The translations under genes were made by a program, and so were the position numbers. Under the pieces are notes generated by a model, which saw only the letters and a program-made list of their open reading frames with translations, had not been told where the DNA came from and made no database searches. Below, one piece after another: positions 49,536 through 58,544 of a stretch of 64,000 nt of DNA; the stretch's first letter is position 1; every line of letters starts with the position of its first letter. The DNA is from Promicromonospora thailandica (lineage in GTDB: Bacteria; Actinomycetota; Actinomycetes; Actinomycetales; Cellulomonadaceae). Location of the stretch: the NCBI RefSeq assembly GCF_024171955.1, contig NZ_JAMTCS010000010.1:62001-126000 (forward strand), in the 5' to 3' direction.

Positions 49536-51035
49536 ATGCCCGCCGCGACGCCGACCGTGCTGCGCCAGCTCTCCCCCGCGTCCACCGCACGCCTGCTCGG
49601 CGCCTGGCACGCCGGCGGCCCGGCCTACGTGGCGCTCGCCGACGCGCTGCGGGTGGCCGTGCTGTCCGGCACGCTCGCCCCGCACACCCGGCTGCCGAGC
49701 GAGCGAGAGCTCGCCGCGGCGCTGCACGTCTCCCGGACCACGACGTCGGGCGCGTACGCGCGGCTGCGCGAGCTCGGGTTCGCGGTGAGCCGGGTCGGCT
49801 CGGGCACCGTCACGACCCTGCCGCAGCGGTCGGCCGGCCGCGGGCCGTCCCCGACGGCGGGCGGCGACGCCCCCGTGGCCGACGACGCGCTGCGCGGCGG
49901 CGGCATCACCGGCGTCGACGCCGGAGGCGGGTACCTGGACCTCTGGCAGGCGACCCCGCCCGCGCCGCCCGAGCTGCACGACGCCTTCGCCCGCGCGCTG
50001 GAGGGCCTGCCCGCCTACCTCGACTCGGGCGGGTACGAGCCCTACGGCCTGACGCCCCTGCGCGAGGCCGTCGCGGCGCGCTACCGCGAGCGCGGCGTGC
50101 CCACCACGGCCGACGAGATCCTGGTCACCACGGGCGCCCAGCAGGCGATCGCGCTGCTCGCCCGCACCCATCTGCGCCCCGGCGACCGGGCGGTGGTGGA
50201 GACGCCCACGTACTTCCACGCCATGGAGGCCATGCGGGAGGCCGGCGGGCGGCTCCTGGGCGTGCCGACGGGGCCGCTCGACGTCGACCAGCTCGCCTCG
50301 GCCGTGCACCGCGCCCGGCCGCGGCTCGTCTACCTCGTGCCGGACTACCAGAACCCGACCGGCTCCGTGCTCGCCGGCGACGAGCGGGCCGCGGTCCGCG
50401 AGATCGCGGACCGGTACGGCGTCACGGTGGTGGGTGACGAGACCCTCGTGGAGCTCGGCCTGTCGGACGACGGCACGCCGCCCCCCTTCGCCGGGGACGG
50501 CACCTCGCCGCACGTGGTGTCGGTCGGCTCCGCCTCGAAGGTGTTCTGGGGCGGCCTGCGCGTGGGCTGGATCCGGGCCCACGCGCAGGTCATCGCCCAC
50601 CTCGCCCGGGCCCGGCAGTCGGCCGACATCGCCACGGCCGTGCTCGACCAGCTCGCCGTCACCGAGCTGCTGGCCCGCCGCGCCGAGGTGCTCCCGGCCC
50701 GGCGGCGACTGCTGCGTGAACGCCGGGACCTGCTCGTCGACGGACTGCGTGCCGCGCTCCCCTGGGAGGTCCCCGTGCCGGCGGGCGGACTGTTCTGCTG
50801 GGTCGACCTGGGCCGGCCGGTCGCCCAGGCCTTCGCCGCCGCGGCCGCCGCCGAGGGCGCACGGGTTGCCGCCGGCCCCCTGTTCACGCCGGACGGCGCC
50901 GGGGCCGGCTCGCACGTGCGGCTCACCTTCACGCGCTCCCCCGCCGAGCTGGCCGACGCCGTGCCCCGGCTCGTGCGCGCCTGGCACCGCGTGTCGTCGG
51001 GCCGCCCGGGGGCGTCTGGCAGGCTCGGAGCATGA
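49536..51035 (+). CDS. MocR-type (GntR/aminotransferase) regulator, YczR-like
   Basis: A 499-aa fusion of an N-terminal GntR winged helix (RLPSERELAAALHVSRTTTSGAYARL, about residues 45-75) and a class I aminotransferase domain with YQNPTG and the PLP lysine in SVGSASKVFWGG. MocR regulators sense PLP or aminotransferase substrates. Its divergent neighbour is YczE, the classical target of the YczR subgroup. The ATG at 49536 is chosen as upstream in-frame codons overlap the control region. Its stop overlaps the VOC gene start (ATGA). Confidence 0.92.
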   Translation: MPAATPTVLRQLSPASTARLLGAWHAGGPAYVALADALRVAVLSGTLAPHTRLPSERELAAALHVSRTTTSGAYARLRELGFAVSRVGSGTVTTLPQRSAGRGPSPTAGGDAPVADDALRGGGITGVDAGGGYLDLWQATPPAPPELHDAFARALEGLPAYLDSGGYEPYGLTPLREAVAARYRERGVPTTADEILVTTGAQQAIALLARTHLRPGDRAVVETPTYFHAMEAMREAGGRLLGVPTGPLDVDQLASAVHRARPRLVYLVPDYQNPTGSVLAGDERAAVREIADRYGVTVVGDETLVELGLSDDGTPPPFAGDGTSPHVVSVGSASKVFWGGLRVGWIRAHAQVIAHLARARQSADIATAVLDQLAVTELLARRAEVLPARRRLLRERRDLLVDGLRAALPWEVPVPAGGLFCWVDLGRPVAQAFAAAAAAEGARVAAGPLFTPDGAGAGSHVRLTFTRSPAELADAVPRLVRAWHRVSSGRPGASGRLGA

Positions 51036-51895
51036 CCGACACCCCTCCTCCCGCGGACGACGCCCTGCGCGCCACAGCGGCGGCCGCCGTCATGGTGCCG
51101 TTCCTGCCCTGCGGGAACATCGACGTGATCGCGGACTTCTGGACCGGGCTCGGCCTGACGGTCACCTACCGGCAGCGTCGCCCCAACCCCTACGTGGCCC
51201 TCGAGCTCGGCCGGATCGCGCTCCACTACTACGGCATGCCCCGGTGGGACCCGGAGGCGTCGCACTCGACCTGCGTCGTCGGCGTGCCCGACACCACCCC
51301 GCTCTACGAGCGGTTCGCCGCCGGGCTGCGCGAACGCTTCGGGCGCCTGCCCGTCGACGGCGTACCGCGCATCACGCGCCCGCGCCGACGCGCCAACAAC
51401 GCGGGCCTGACCGGCTTCAGCCTGATCGACCCGGCCGGCAACTGGGTGCGGTTCAGCCGCCTCCCGCCGCCGGACGCCGGACCCGTCGCACCCGACGGCG
51501 ACGTCACCGTGTGGGTCACCGAGGAGGGCGCCGGCCCCCTGGCCCGGGCGCTCGACGCCGCCGTCGTGCAGGCGGACTCCCACGGCGAACCGGCCCAGGC
51601 CCGCAAGGCCCTCACCGGCGCCCTGCGCCGTGCCACCGACCAGGACCGCCGCGCCGCCGAGGACGGCGCGACGGTCGCGCCGACACCCGTCGCGGAGCTC
51701 GCCCGCGCCCTGGCCTACCTCGTCGAGCTGTGCGTGCGCACGGGCGACGAGCAGGCCGCCCGGGACGCCTTCGCCCGGCTCGCGGCGCTCGCCGGGACCG
51801 GGGGCCCGGCAGTCGACCCGGCGGTCGACCCGGCAGTGGCCGCGGCGGTCGACGACGCAGTGGCCGAGGCGCGCGCGGTCCTGCCGCCCGGCTGA
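51032..51895 (+). CDS. VOC (glyoxalase/bleomycin resistance) superfamily protein
   Basis: A 287-aa protein. The N-terminal half is a VOC domain (MVPFLPCGNIDVIADFWTGLGLTVTYRQRR and FSLIDPAGNWVRF). The C-terminal half is an Ala-rich helical extension of unknown function, with a short DPAV repeat coded by a tandem repeat at 51810-51840. It overlaps the MocR gene by 4 nt and is co-transcribed with it. The substrate is unknown; VOC proteins include dioxygenases, isomerases and resistance proteins. Confidence 0.8.
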   Translation: MTDTPPPADDALRATAAAAVMVPFLPCGNIDVIADFWTGLGLTVTYRQRRPNPYVALELGRIALHYYGMPRWDPEASHSTCVVGVPDTTPLYERFAAGLRERFGRLPVDGVPRITRPRRRANNAGLTGFSLIDPAGNWVRFSRLPPPDAGPVAPDGDVTVWVTEEGAGPLARALDAAVVQADSHGEPAQARKALTGALRRATDQDRRAAEDGATVAPTPVAELARALAYLVELCVRTGDEQAARDAFARLAALAGTGGPAVDPAVDPAVAAAVDDAVAEARAVLPPG

Positions 51896-51929
51896 CGGCC
51901 CGACGGCGGCGGCGCGCGACCTGGCGACC

Positions 51930-52721
51930 TCAGGGCACCACGTACTGCGCGTCCCGCGCGTCCGTGATCGCCATGTGCCCCGGCGCGTGGCTGATCGCGA
52001 ACGCGGGCCGGGACCGCATCACCGCCGCCTGCGGCGTCACGCCGCAGGCCCAGAACACCGGCACCTCGCCCGGGCGGATCTCCACCGCGTCGCCGAAGTC
52101 CGGCGTGCCGAGGTCGGTGATCCCCAGCGCGCCCGGGTCGCCCACGTGGACCGGCGCGCCGTGCACGGCGGGGTACCGCGCGGTGATGCGGACGGCGTCG
52201 GCCACCTTGTCGGCCGGGACCGGGCGCATGGAGACCACGAGCGGGCCGGACAGGGCGCCCGCCGGGCGGCACTCCCGGTCGGTGCGGTACATGGGCGCGT
52301 TCGACCCCGCCTCGAGGTGCCGCACCGGCACGCCGCCGTCCAGCAGCGCCGACTCGAAGGTGAAGCTGCAGCCGACGAGGAAGGCGACCAGGTCGTCCCG
52401 CCACACCTCCGACACGTCGGTGAGCTCCTCGACCAGCTCGCCGTCGCGGTACACGCGGTAGGCGGGCACGTCCGTACGCAGGTCGCCCGCGAAGACGGAC
52501 GCCGACGTCGCCCCCGGCTCGGTCACGTCCAGCACCGGGCACGGCTTGGGGTTGCGCTGCGCGAACAGCAGGAAGTCGTACGCGTCGGCGCGCGGCAGGG
52601 CGAGCAGGTTCGCCTGCGCCCAGCCGGTGGCCCAGCCCGCCGTCGGCACGCTCAGGCCACCGCGGAACAGGGCCCTGGCCTCGTCGGGGGTGTACCGGCC
52701 GGGTGCGGCGTCGTGGTCCAT
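51930..52721 (-). CDS. putative hydro-lyase (D-glutamate cyclase family)
   Basis: A 263-aa protein matching the former DUF1445 family: [48 protein letters not shown] and a C-terminal [29 protein letters not shown]. Mammalian D-glutamate cyclase belongs to the group; bacterial members are annotated as hydro-lyases and may act on 5-oxoproline-type substrates. The ATG at 52721 begins the domain. It stands alone, convergent with the VOC gene. Confidence 0.88.
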   Translation of the reverse strand: MDHDAAPGRYTPDEARALFRGGLSVPTAGWATGWAQANLLALPRADAYDFLLFAQRNPKPCPVLDVTEPGATSASVFAGDLRTDVPAYRVYRDGELVEELTDVSEVWRDDLVAFLVGCSFTFESALLDGGVPVRHLEAGSNAPMYRTDRECRPAGALSGPLVVSMRPVPADKVADAVRITARYPAVHGAPVHVGDPGALGITDLGTPDFGDAVEIRPGEVPVFWACGVTPQAAVMRSRPAFAISHAPGHMAITDARDAQYVVP

Positions 52722-52750
52722 CCGCCCATGATGCCCGAGGCCACCTCGGA

Positions 52751-52960
52751 TCAGGCGACCCGCAGCTCCACGGCCGGCGCGGCCTGCGTGCCGTCGTGCA
52801 GCAGGCGCGCCCGCACCGCCCCGGCGGCGGCCAGCTCGCGCCAGTGCTCACCGAGCCACTGCTCGGCGTCGTACTGGGCGGTGAAGACGGGCGTGACGGG
52901 CTCGCTCAGGCGACGCCCCTCGGCGTCGTCCAGGGCCCACTCCCACTGCGGACGGATCAC
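52751..52960 (-). CDS. small protein overlapping pyrD
   Basis: A 69-aa protein from the GTG at 52960, whose first bases overlap the pyrD stop (GTGA), so translation is coupled. The sequence ([18 protein letters not shown]..., [23 protein letters not shown]) is soluble, Trp-rich and acidic. I do not recognise a family. It is separated from the hydro-lyase gene by 29 bp. Confidence 0.65.
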   Translation of the reverse strand: MIRPQWEWALDDAEGRRLSEPVTPVFTAQYDAEQWLGEHWRELAAAGAVRARLLHDGTQAAPAVELRVA

Positions 52961-54054
52961 TCGTACCTCCCACTTGCCGTCGAACCCGCCGACCGGGTCA
53001 GCGCACGGTTGATCTCCGACGCCCAGAGGGGTCCCTCGTAGACGAACGACGTGTAGCCCTGCGTCAGGTCGGCGCCCGCGCGCAGGTAGGCGCGCACGTC
53101 GTCGGCCCGGGTGATGCCGCCCACGCCGATGATGACCGGACCCTCGCCCAGTCGCTCCCGCAGCCGGGCGACGACCTCGAGGCCACGGCCCAGCAGCGGC
53201 GGGCCCGACAGCCCACCCGGTCCGCGGTCGTGCCCGATGGTCGTGTTGACGGCGACCACGCCGTCCAGGCCCAGCTCGAGCACCAGGTCGGCGACGGCGT
53301 CGACGTCCTGGTCGGCGAGGTCGGGGGCGATCTTGACCAGGAGGGGTACGCGGCGCTCGCCGGTCCCCTCGTCCGGACCCGAGCCCGTCGCCTCGTCGGC
53401 CGCGGCCCGTACGGCCTGCAGGATGGGCCGCAGCGACTCGGTCGCCTGCAGGTCGCGCAGGCCGGGCGTGTTCGGGGAGGACACGTTCACCACGAGGTAG
53501 TCCGCCCAGGGCGCCAGGAGGCGGGCCGACGTCGCGTAGTCGGCCGCGGCGTCCTGCGCCGGGGTGACCTTGGTCTTGCCGATGTTCGCGCCCACCACGA
53601 TCGCGCGTCCCGCCGCCGTGCTCCGCAGGGCCCGCAGGCGCTCCGCGGCGGCCGCCGCGCCCTCGTTGTTGAAGCCCATCCGGTTGCGCACGCCGCGCAC
53701 GTCGAGCTCGCGCCACATGCGCGGCTTCTCGTTGCCGGGCTGCGGGTGCGCGGTCACGGTGCCGATCTCGACGAACCCGAAGCCGAGCATCGTCAGGCCG
53801 CGCACCGCGCGGGCGTTCTTGTCGAACCCGCCGGCCAGGCCGAACGGCGCGGGCACCACCCGGCCGAAGACCCGGACGCTGCCCGGGCCACCGGCACGCT
53901 GCCCCAGGTAGGGGGCGACGGCGCCCTGCACCACGTCGCGCAGCACCGGCACCTTCCCGACCCGCTCGATGAGCGAGAAGGCGAGCTCGTGCGCCCGCTC
54001 CGGGTCCATGTGGCGGAAGACGCCGTTGAACAACAGCGAGTACGGCCGGTTCAT
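52957..54054 (-). CDS. pyrD: dihydroorotate dehydrogenase (quinone), class 2
   Basis: A membrane-associated flavoenzyme that oxidises dihydroorotate with menaquinone in pyrimidine synthesis. The class 2 pattern is clear: an N-terminal helical extension ([24 protein letters not shown]), [33 protein letters not shown], the catalytic Ser in [13 protein letters not shown], and IIGVGGI. 365 aa. The ATG at 54054 overlaps the upstream membrane gene's stop (ATGA); AGAGG precedes it. Confidence 0.95.
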   Translation of the reverse strand: MNRPYSLLFNGVFRHMDPERAHELAFSLIERVGKVPVLRDVVQGAVAPYLGQRAGGPGSVRVFGRVVPAPFGLAGGFDKNARAVRGLTMLGFGFVEIGTVTAHPQPGNEKPRMWRELDVRGVRNRMGFNNEGAAAAAERLRALRSTAAGRAIVVGANIGKTKVTPAQDAAADYATSARLLAPWADYLVVNVSSPNTPGLRDLQATESLRPILQAVRAAADEATGSGPDEGTGERRVPLLVKIAPDLADQDVDAVADLVLELGLDGVVAVNTTIGHDRGPGGLSGPPLLGRGLEVVARLRERLGEGPVIIGVGGITRADDVRAYLRAGADLTQGYTSFVYEGPLWASEINRALTRSAGSTASGRYE

Positions 54055-54506
54055 GCGGTCCTCTCCTCGGACGTCCTCGCGGACGTGCTGTGCTTCGTAC
54101 GCCACAGCCACCACAGCCCGACGAAGGGCAGCACGAGCGGCACGTAACCGTAGCCCTGGCCGAACCCGGACCACACGGTCGACTCGCCGAACACCCCGGG
54201 GTCGGCGAGCGACAGCGCCCCCACGGTCACCACGCCGACCGCCTCGATCCCGACCGTCACCCAGGCGACGGTGCGCCACACCGGGGTGCCGATCGCGAGG
54301 GCGAACGTCGCCACGACGTAGACGACGGCGGCGAGCGTCGACAGCGAGTACGCGACCGGCGCCTCGTGGAACTTCACGACGAGCTCGTAGGACGAGCGGC
54401 CGATCGCGGCGAACGCCAGGACGCCGTAGACGGTCACCAGGACGCGGCCGAAGCCCCGCCCCGTCCGGCGGCCGGTCGCCCGGTCCGGTCCGGTGGTCTG
54501 ATTCAT
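54051..54506 (-). CDS. four-helix membrane protein of unknown function
   Basis: A 151-aa protein with four hydrophobic helices (VLVTVYGVLAFAAIG, LSTLAAVVYVVATFALAIG, VAWVTVGIEAVGVVTVGAL, GYGYVPLVLPFVGLWWLW) and a basic C-terminus. It is coupled by 4-nt overlap to pyrD and starts in a 1-nt overlap with the gene before it (TGATG). I do not recognise it; position suggests a conserved gene pair with pyrD. Confidence 0.75.
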   Translation of the reverse strand: MNQTTGPDRATGRRTGRGFGRVLVTVYGVLAFAAIGRSSYELVVKFHEAPVAYSLSTLAAVVYVVATFALAIGTPVWRTVAWVTVGIEAVGVVTVGALSLADPGVFGESTVWSGFGQGYGYVPLVLPFVGLWWLWRTKHSTSARTSEERTA

Positions 54507-54865
54507 CACGCTCCAGTCCAGATCTGCCACATGCGCCACTCCAGGAAGGCCACCGTCAGCGACGCCACCAGCAGCACCACCGAGCTCCACCGGGTCCGTT
54601 CGGCGAAGGCCCACGCGGCCGCGACCGGGAGGATCACCAGGGTGGTGGCGTAGTAGCCCCAGAACAGCAGGGGGTCGCCCGCGCCGGCGCCGGTGGCGCC
54701 CTGCACGACCGCCACGACGCCCTGCACCAGGACGAGGCCCTCGATGACGGCGCCGCCCCAGAGCTGGTTCAGGATCACCGCGCGGTCGCGGGCCACGAAC
54801 CAGCCGGCCCACCCGGCCAGGACCACGCACAGCGCGATCACGAGGAGCAGGAGGGCAAGGATCAC
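54506..54865 (-). CDS. small membrane protein of unknown function
   Basis: A 119-aa protein with three or four hydrophobic helices (ILALLLLVIALCVVLAGWAGWFVA, GLVLVQGVVAVVQG, FWGYYATTLVILPVAAAWAF, VVLLVASLTVAFLEW). It is first of a four-gene overlapping cluster with the next membrane protein, pyrD and the 69-aa protein. No family recognised. Confidence 0.7.
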   Translation of the reverse strand: MILALLLLVIALCVVLAGWAGWFVARDRAVILNQLWGGAVIEGLVLVQGVVAVVQGATGAGAGDPLLFWGYYATTLVILPVAAAWAFAERTRWSSVVLLVASLTVAFLEWRMWQIWTGA

Positions 54866-54962
54866 GACCCGCAGACTACCGGGCGGTCCCGGCGGACCGG
54901 CAATCGGACGGGACGTGACCTGCGCCTCCGTGGCCGCCCGAGGGCGTGTCGGTGCCGAGGGA

Positions 54963-54968
54963 TACCAT
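54963..54968 (+). promoter_or_regulatory. -10 element of pepA
   Basis: TACCAT ends 7 nt before the GTG at 54976; leaderless start predicted. Confidence 0.5.
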
Positions 54969-54975
54969 CGGCCTC

Positions 54976-56511
54976 GTGACCGACGTGACCCTCTCCAGCA
55001 AGAATCCCACCGCCGTGAAGGCCGAAGCGCTCGTGGTTGCGACCGCCCAGACGTCGGACGGCGTAGCCGTCGTGTCCGACCAGCTCCCCACCGACCTGCT
55101 CACGCAGCTCGAGACGCTCGCGCCCCAGCTCGGCGTGACCGGGGCGCGCGACGAGGTGCGCAAGATCCCCGCGGGTCCGCAGCTCGCCGCCGAGGTGCTG
55201 GTGCTCACCGGCCTGGGCGAGCGTGCCGAGGACGGCACCTTCGCCACGGAGACGCTGCGCCGCGCCGCCGGCGCCGCGACCCGTGAGCTGGCGGGCCTCT
55301 CGTCCGCGGCGATCGCGCTGCCCGCCTCGGACGACGACGAGATCATCGCCGTCACGGAGGGCGCGCTGCTCGGCGCGTACGCGTTCAACCGGTACCGCAG
55401 CGCGGCCACGGGGACCAAGGACACCAAGGACGCCGCGAAGGGCGCGAGGAACGGGAAGAACGGCAAGGACCCCGTCGCCGCGCTCGAGATCCTCACGCCG
55501 CTGCACAAGAACGCCAAGGCGAAGCTCGCCGCCGAGCGCGCCGAGATCCTCGCGGCCGCCGTGCACGCGGCCCGCGACCTGGTCAACACCGCGCCCAACG
55601 AGCTGTACCCCGCCACGTTCGCGGACGCCGCCAAGGCCGCGGCCAAGGACGTCAAGCAGGTCAAGGTGACCGTGCTGGACGACAAGCAGCTCGCCTCGGG
55701 CGGCTACGGCGGCCTCACCGCCGTGGGCCAGGGGTCGTCGCGCGGGCCGCGCCTCGTCAAGGTCGCCTACACGCCGGCAAGGCCGAACGCGAAGGTCGCG
55801 CTCGTCGGCAAGGGCATCACGTTCGACTCGGGCGGCATCTCGATCAAGCCCGCCGCCGGCATGGACGCGATGAAGTCCGACATGGCCGGTGCCGCCGCGG
55901 TGCTGTCCACCGTGGTCGCCGCCGCGAAGCTGGGCCTGCCGGTCGCCGTCACGGGCTACCTCTGCCTCGCCGAGAACATGCCGGGCGGCAACGCGCAGCG
56001 CCCCGCGGACGTCATCACGATCTACGGCGGCAAGACCGTCGAGGTGCTGAACACCGACGCCGAGGGCCGCATCGTCATGGCCGACGGGCTCGTGTCCGCC
56101 GTCGAGGACGGCCACGACGTGGTGCTGGACATCGCGACCCTCACCGGCGCGCAGATGGTCGCGCTCGGCAGCCGCACGTCCGCCGTCATGGGCACCGACG
56201 AGGTGCGCGACGAGGTCAAGGCCGCGGCCGACGCCGCCGGCGAGCTGTTCTGGCCCATGCCGCTGCCGGAGGAGCTGAAGTCCAACATCAAGTCCAAGGT
56301 GGCCGACGTCGCCAACTCCGGCCCGCGCTGGGGCGGCATGCTCAACGCCGGGCTGTTCCTGCAGACCTTCGTGGGCGACCACCCGTGGGCCCACCTGGAC
56401 ATCGCGGGCCCGGCGTTCAACGAGGGCGGCGCGCACGACTACACGCCGGGCGGCGGTACGGGCGTGGGCGTCCGCACCCTGCTGACGTTCCTCGAGGGTC
56501 GCGCGAAGTAG
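54976..56511 (+). CDS. pepA: leucyl aminopeptidase (M17)
   Basis: A dinuclear-metal aminopeptidase of 511 aa. M17 motifs are intact: VGKGITFDSGGISIKPAAGMDAMKSDMAGAA (metal ligands and Lys), NMPGGNAQRPADV and the signature NTDAEGRI. A Lys/Gly-rich low-complexity insert (TKDTKDAAKGARNGKNGK) sits between the N-terminal domain and the catalytic domain. Its stop codon is in a perfect palindrome that also holds the stop of the opposite gene. Confidence 0.95.
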   Translation: MTDVTLSSKNPTAVKAEALVVATAQTSDGVAVVSDQLPTDLLTQLETLAPQLGVTGARDEVRKIPAGPQLAAEVLVLTGLGERAEDGTFATETLRRAAGAATRELAGLSSAAIALPASDDDEIIAVTEGALLGAYAFNRYRSAATGTKDTKDAAKGARNGKNGKDPVAALEILTPLHKNAKAKLAAERAEILAAAVHAARDLVNTAPNELYPATFADAAKAAAKDVKQVKVTVLDDKQLASGGYGGLTAVGQGSSRGPRLVKVAYTPARPNAKVALVGKGITFDSGGISIKPAAGMDAMKSDMAGAAAVLSTVVAAAKLGLPVAVTGYLCLAENMPGGNAQRPADVITIYGGKTVEVLNTDAEGRIVMADGLVSAVEDGHDVVLDIATLTGAQMVALGSRTSAVMGTDEVRDEVKAAADAAGELFWPMPLPEELKSNIKSKVADVANSGPRWGGMLNAGLFLQTFVGDHPWAHLDIAGPAFNEGGAHDYTPGGGTGVGVRTLLTFLEGRAK

Positions 56512-56523
56512 CTACTTCGCGCG
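56500..56523. terminator. 24-bp perfect palindrome carrying both stop codons of a convergent pair
   Basis: CGCGCGAAGTAG and its complement CTACTTCGCGCG meet with no loop; the two TAG stops are adjacent at the centre (56509-56511 plus strand, 56512-56514 minus strand). Both proteins therefore end in Arg-Ala-Lys. Confidence 0.85.
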
Positions 56524-56868
56524 CCGCTGCGCGCTGTTCCAGTCGCGCATCCGCTGGGGGTAGCCGGTGAACCGGACGTTGTACACCGGCACCCCCAGCT
56601 GGTTCGCCAGGTCGAACGCGGTGCGCTCGTCGGGCACCCGGCGGCGCGTCCACTCCCCCGTGCTCGCCACGAGCAGGATCGTGCTGGGGATGTCGGTGGT
56701 CGGCGGCTCCACGTAGGCCTCGACGCCCACGCGCGACCCGATGAACTCACCGAGGTGCGCCATCGTCTGACGGCGCGCGTCGCCGCCGCCACCGGGACGC
56801 GATCCGCTGCCGGACGACGTGCGCCGCTGGAAGAATCGCGCGAGCGAGCTGCGGGACTGGCGAGGCAT
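56512..56868 (-). CDS. conserved hypothetical protein
   Basis: A 118-aa soluble protein: basic N-terminus with a Gly/Ser-rich stretch, then AHLGEFIGSRVGVEAYVEPPTTDIPSTILLVAST, and LANQLGVPVYNVRFTGYPQRM. I do not recognise a named family; the folded part looks like a small alpha/beta domain. Tail-to-tail with pepA, with no spacer between stops. Confidence 0.7.
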   Translation of the reverse strand: MPRQSRSSLARFFQRRTSSGSGSRPGGGGDARRQTMAHLGEFIGSRVGVEAYVEPPTTDIPSTILLVASTGEWTRRRVPDERTAFDLANQLGVPVYNVRFTGYPQRMRDWNSAQRRAK

Positions 56869-57096
56869 GGAACGAGAGTACTAGCGAGATCAGCACCGGC
56901 CCAGGCAAGTCCACGCAGATCCACACGCAGATCCAGGGAAAGCCCGCATCCCTTCACAGAATGTCGCCACGGTCACACCCGCAGGGCCTCGTCCACGATT
57001 GGGGCCACGCCCGCCGAGGTGTCAAGATGGCATGCGGTGCTCACGATCCTGCACATGGTCAGCGCACCGCCACCGTCGTCAACGAGGAGCCACCCA

Positions 57097-58515
57097 GTGC
57101 CTACGCCTGACAACCCGGGAACGTTCGACGTCGTCGTGCTCGGAGGGGGCAGCGGTGGCTACGCCACCGCGCTGCGCGCCGCTCAGCTGGGGCTGAGCGT
57201 CGCCCTGGTCGAGAAGGACAAGCTCGGCGGCACGTGCCTGCACGTCGGCTGCGTGCCTACCAAGGCTCTGCTGCACGCGGCCGAGGTCGCCGACGCCGCC
57301 GCGCACGGCTCCCAGTTCGGGGTGCGCACCTCGCTGGACGGCATCGACATGCCCGGCGTGCTCGCGTACAAGGACTCGGTCGTGGCCGGCCTCTACAAGG
57401 GCCTGCAGGGGCTGATCTCCTCCCGGAAGATCACCGTGGCGCACGGGCACGGCACGCTCGTGGAGCCGGGCACCGTCGAGGTCACCGGCGACGACGGCGC
57501 GACGACGCGCCTCACCGGCACCCACGTGGTGCTCGCCACCGGCTCCTACGCCCGCTCGCTGCCCGGCCTCGAGCTCGGCGGCCGCGTCATCACGTCCGAC
57601 GACGCGCTCACGCTCGACACCGTGCCGACGTCGGTGGTGGTCCTGGGCGGCGGCGTGATCGGCGTGGAGTTCGCGAGCGTCTGGAAGTCCTTCGGCGCCG
57701 ACGTGCAGATCGTCGAGGCGCTGCCCCACCTCGTGCCGAACGAGGACGTCGCCCTGTCGAAGGCGCTGGAGCGCGCGTTCCGCAAGCGCGGCGTCAAGTT
57801 CTCTCTGGGCGACCGGTTCGCCCAGGTCAAGCAGTCCGACGACGGCGTGAAGGTCGAGCTGGAGTCGGGCACCACGTTCGACGCCGAGCTCCTGCTCGTC
57901 GCCGTCGGACGCGGCCCGCGCACCGCCGACCTCGGGTACGAGGCGGCCGGCGTGCGCCTGGACCGCGGCTTCGTGCTGACCGACGAGCTGCTGCGCACGG
58001 GCGTCACGACGCCCGCCGGCGGGCAGGTCTGGGCCGTCGGCGACATCGTGCCGGGCCTGCAGCTGGCCCACCGCGGGTTCGCGCAGGGCATCTTCGTCGC
58101 CGAGCAGATCGCGGGCCTGGCCCCCGCGCCGATCGACGAGGCCGCCATCCCGCGCGTCACGTACTGCGAGCCGGAGGTCGCGTCCGTGGGCGTCACCGAG
58201 GCCCGGGCCGCCGAGCTGTACGGCCCCGACCAGGTGGAGACCGTCGAGTACAACCTCGCGGGCAACGGCAAGAGCAAGATCCTGGGCACCCAGGGCTTCG
58301 CCAAGCTGGTGCGCCGCAAGGACGGTCCCGTGGTCGGCATGCACCTGATCGGCTCGCGCGTGGGCGAGCTGATCGGCGAGGGCCAGCTCATCGTGGGCTG
58401 GGAGGCGTTCCCCGAGGACGTCGCCTCGCTCGTCCACGCACACCCCACCCAGAACGAGGCACTCGGAGAGGCACACATGGCACTGGCCGGCAAGCCTCTG
58501 CACGCCCACAACTGA
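57097..58515 (+). CDS. lpdA: dihydrolipoyl dehydrogenase (E3)
   Basis: The FAD-dependent E3 of 2-oxoacid dehydrogenase complexes (472 aa). The redox disulfide is in GGTCLHVGCVPTK, the FAD site in VVVLGGGSGGYATALRAAQLG, the NAD site in VVVLGGGVIGVEFASVW, and the active-site His-Glu in HAHPTQNEALGEA. The GTG at 57097 has GAGGAG 8 nt upstream; earlier in-frame starts are not conserved. It is followed by the E2 gene after 29 bp. Confidence 0.96.
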   Translation: MPTPDNPGTFDVVVLGGGSGGYATALRAAQLGLSVALVEKDKLGGTCLHVGCVPTKALLHAAEVADAAAHGSQFGVRTSLDGIDMPGVLAYKDSVVAGLYKGLQGLISSRKITVAHGHGTLVEPGTVEVTGDDGATTRLTGTHVVLATGSYARSLPGLELGGRVITSDDALTLDTVPTSVVVLGGGVIGVEFASVWKSFGADVQIVEALPHLVPNEDVALSKALERAFRKRGVKFSLGDRFAQVKQSDDGVKVELESGTTFDAELLLVAVGRGPRTADLGYEAAGVRLDRGFVLTDELLRTGVTTPAGGQVWAVGDIVPGLQLAHRGFAQGIFVAEQIAGLAPAPIDEAAIPRVTYCEPEVASVGVTEARAAELYGPDQVETVEYNLAGNGKSKILGTQGFAKLVRRKDGPVVGMHLIGSRVGELIGEGQLIVGWEAFPEDVASLVHAHPTQNEALGEAHMALAGKPLHAHN

Positions 58516-58544
58516 CCATAACGACAAAGGAGACCCTGTAGGTC

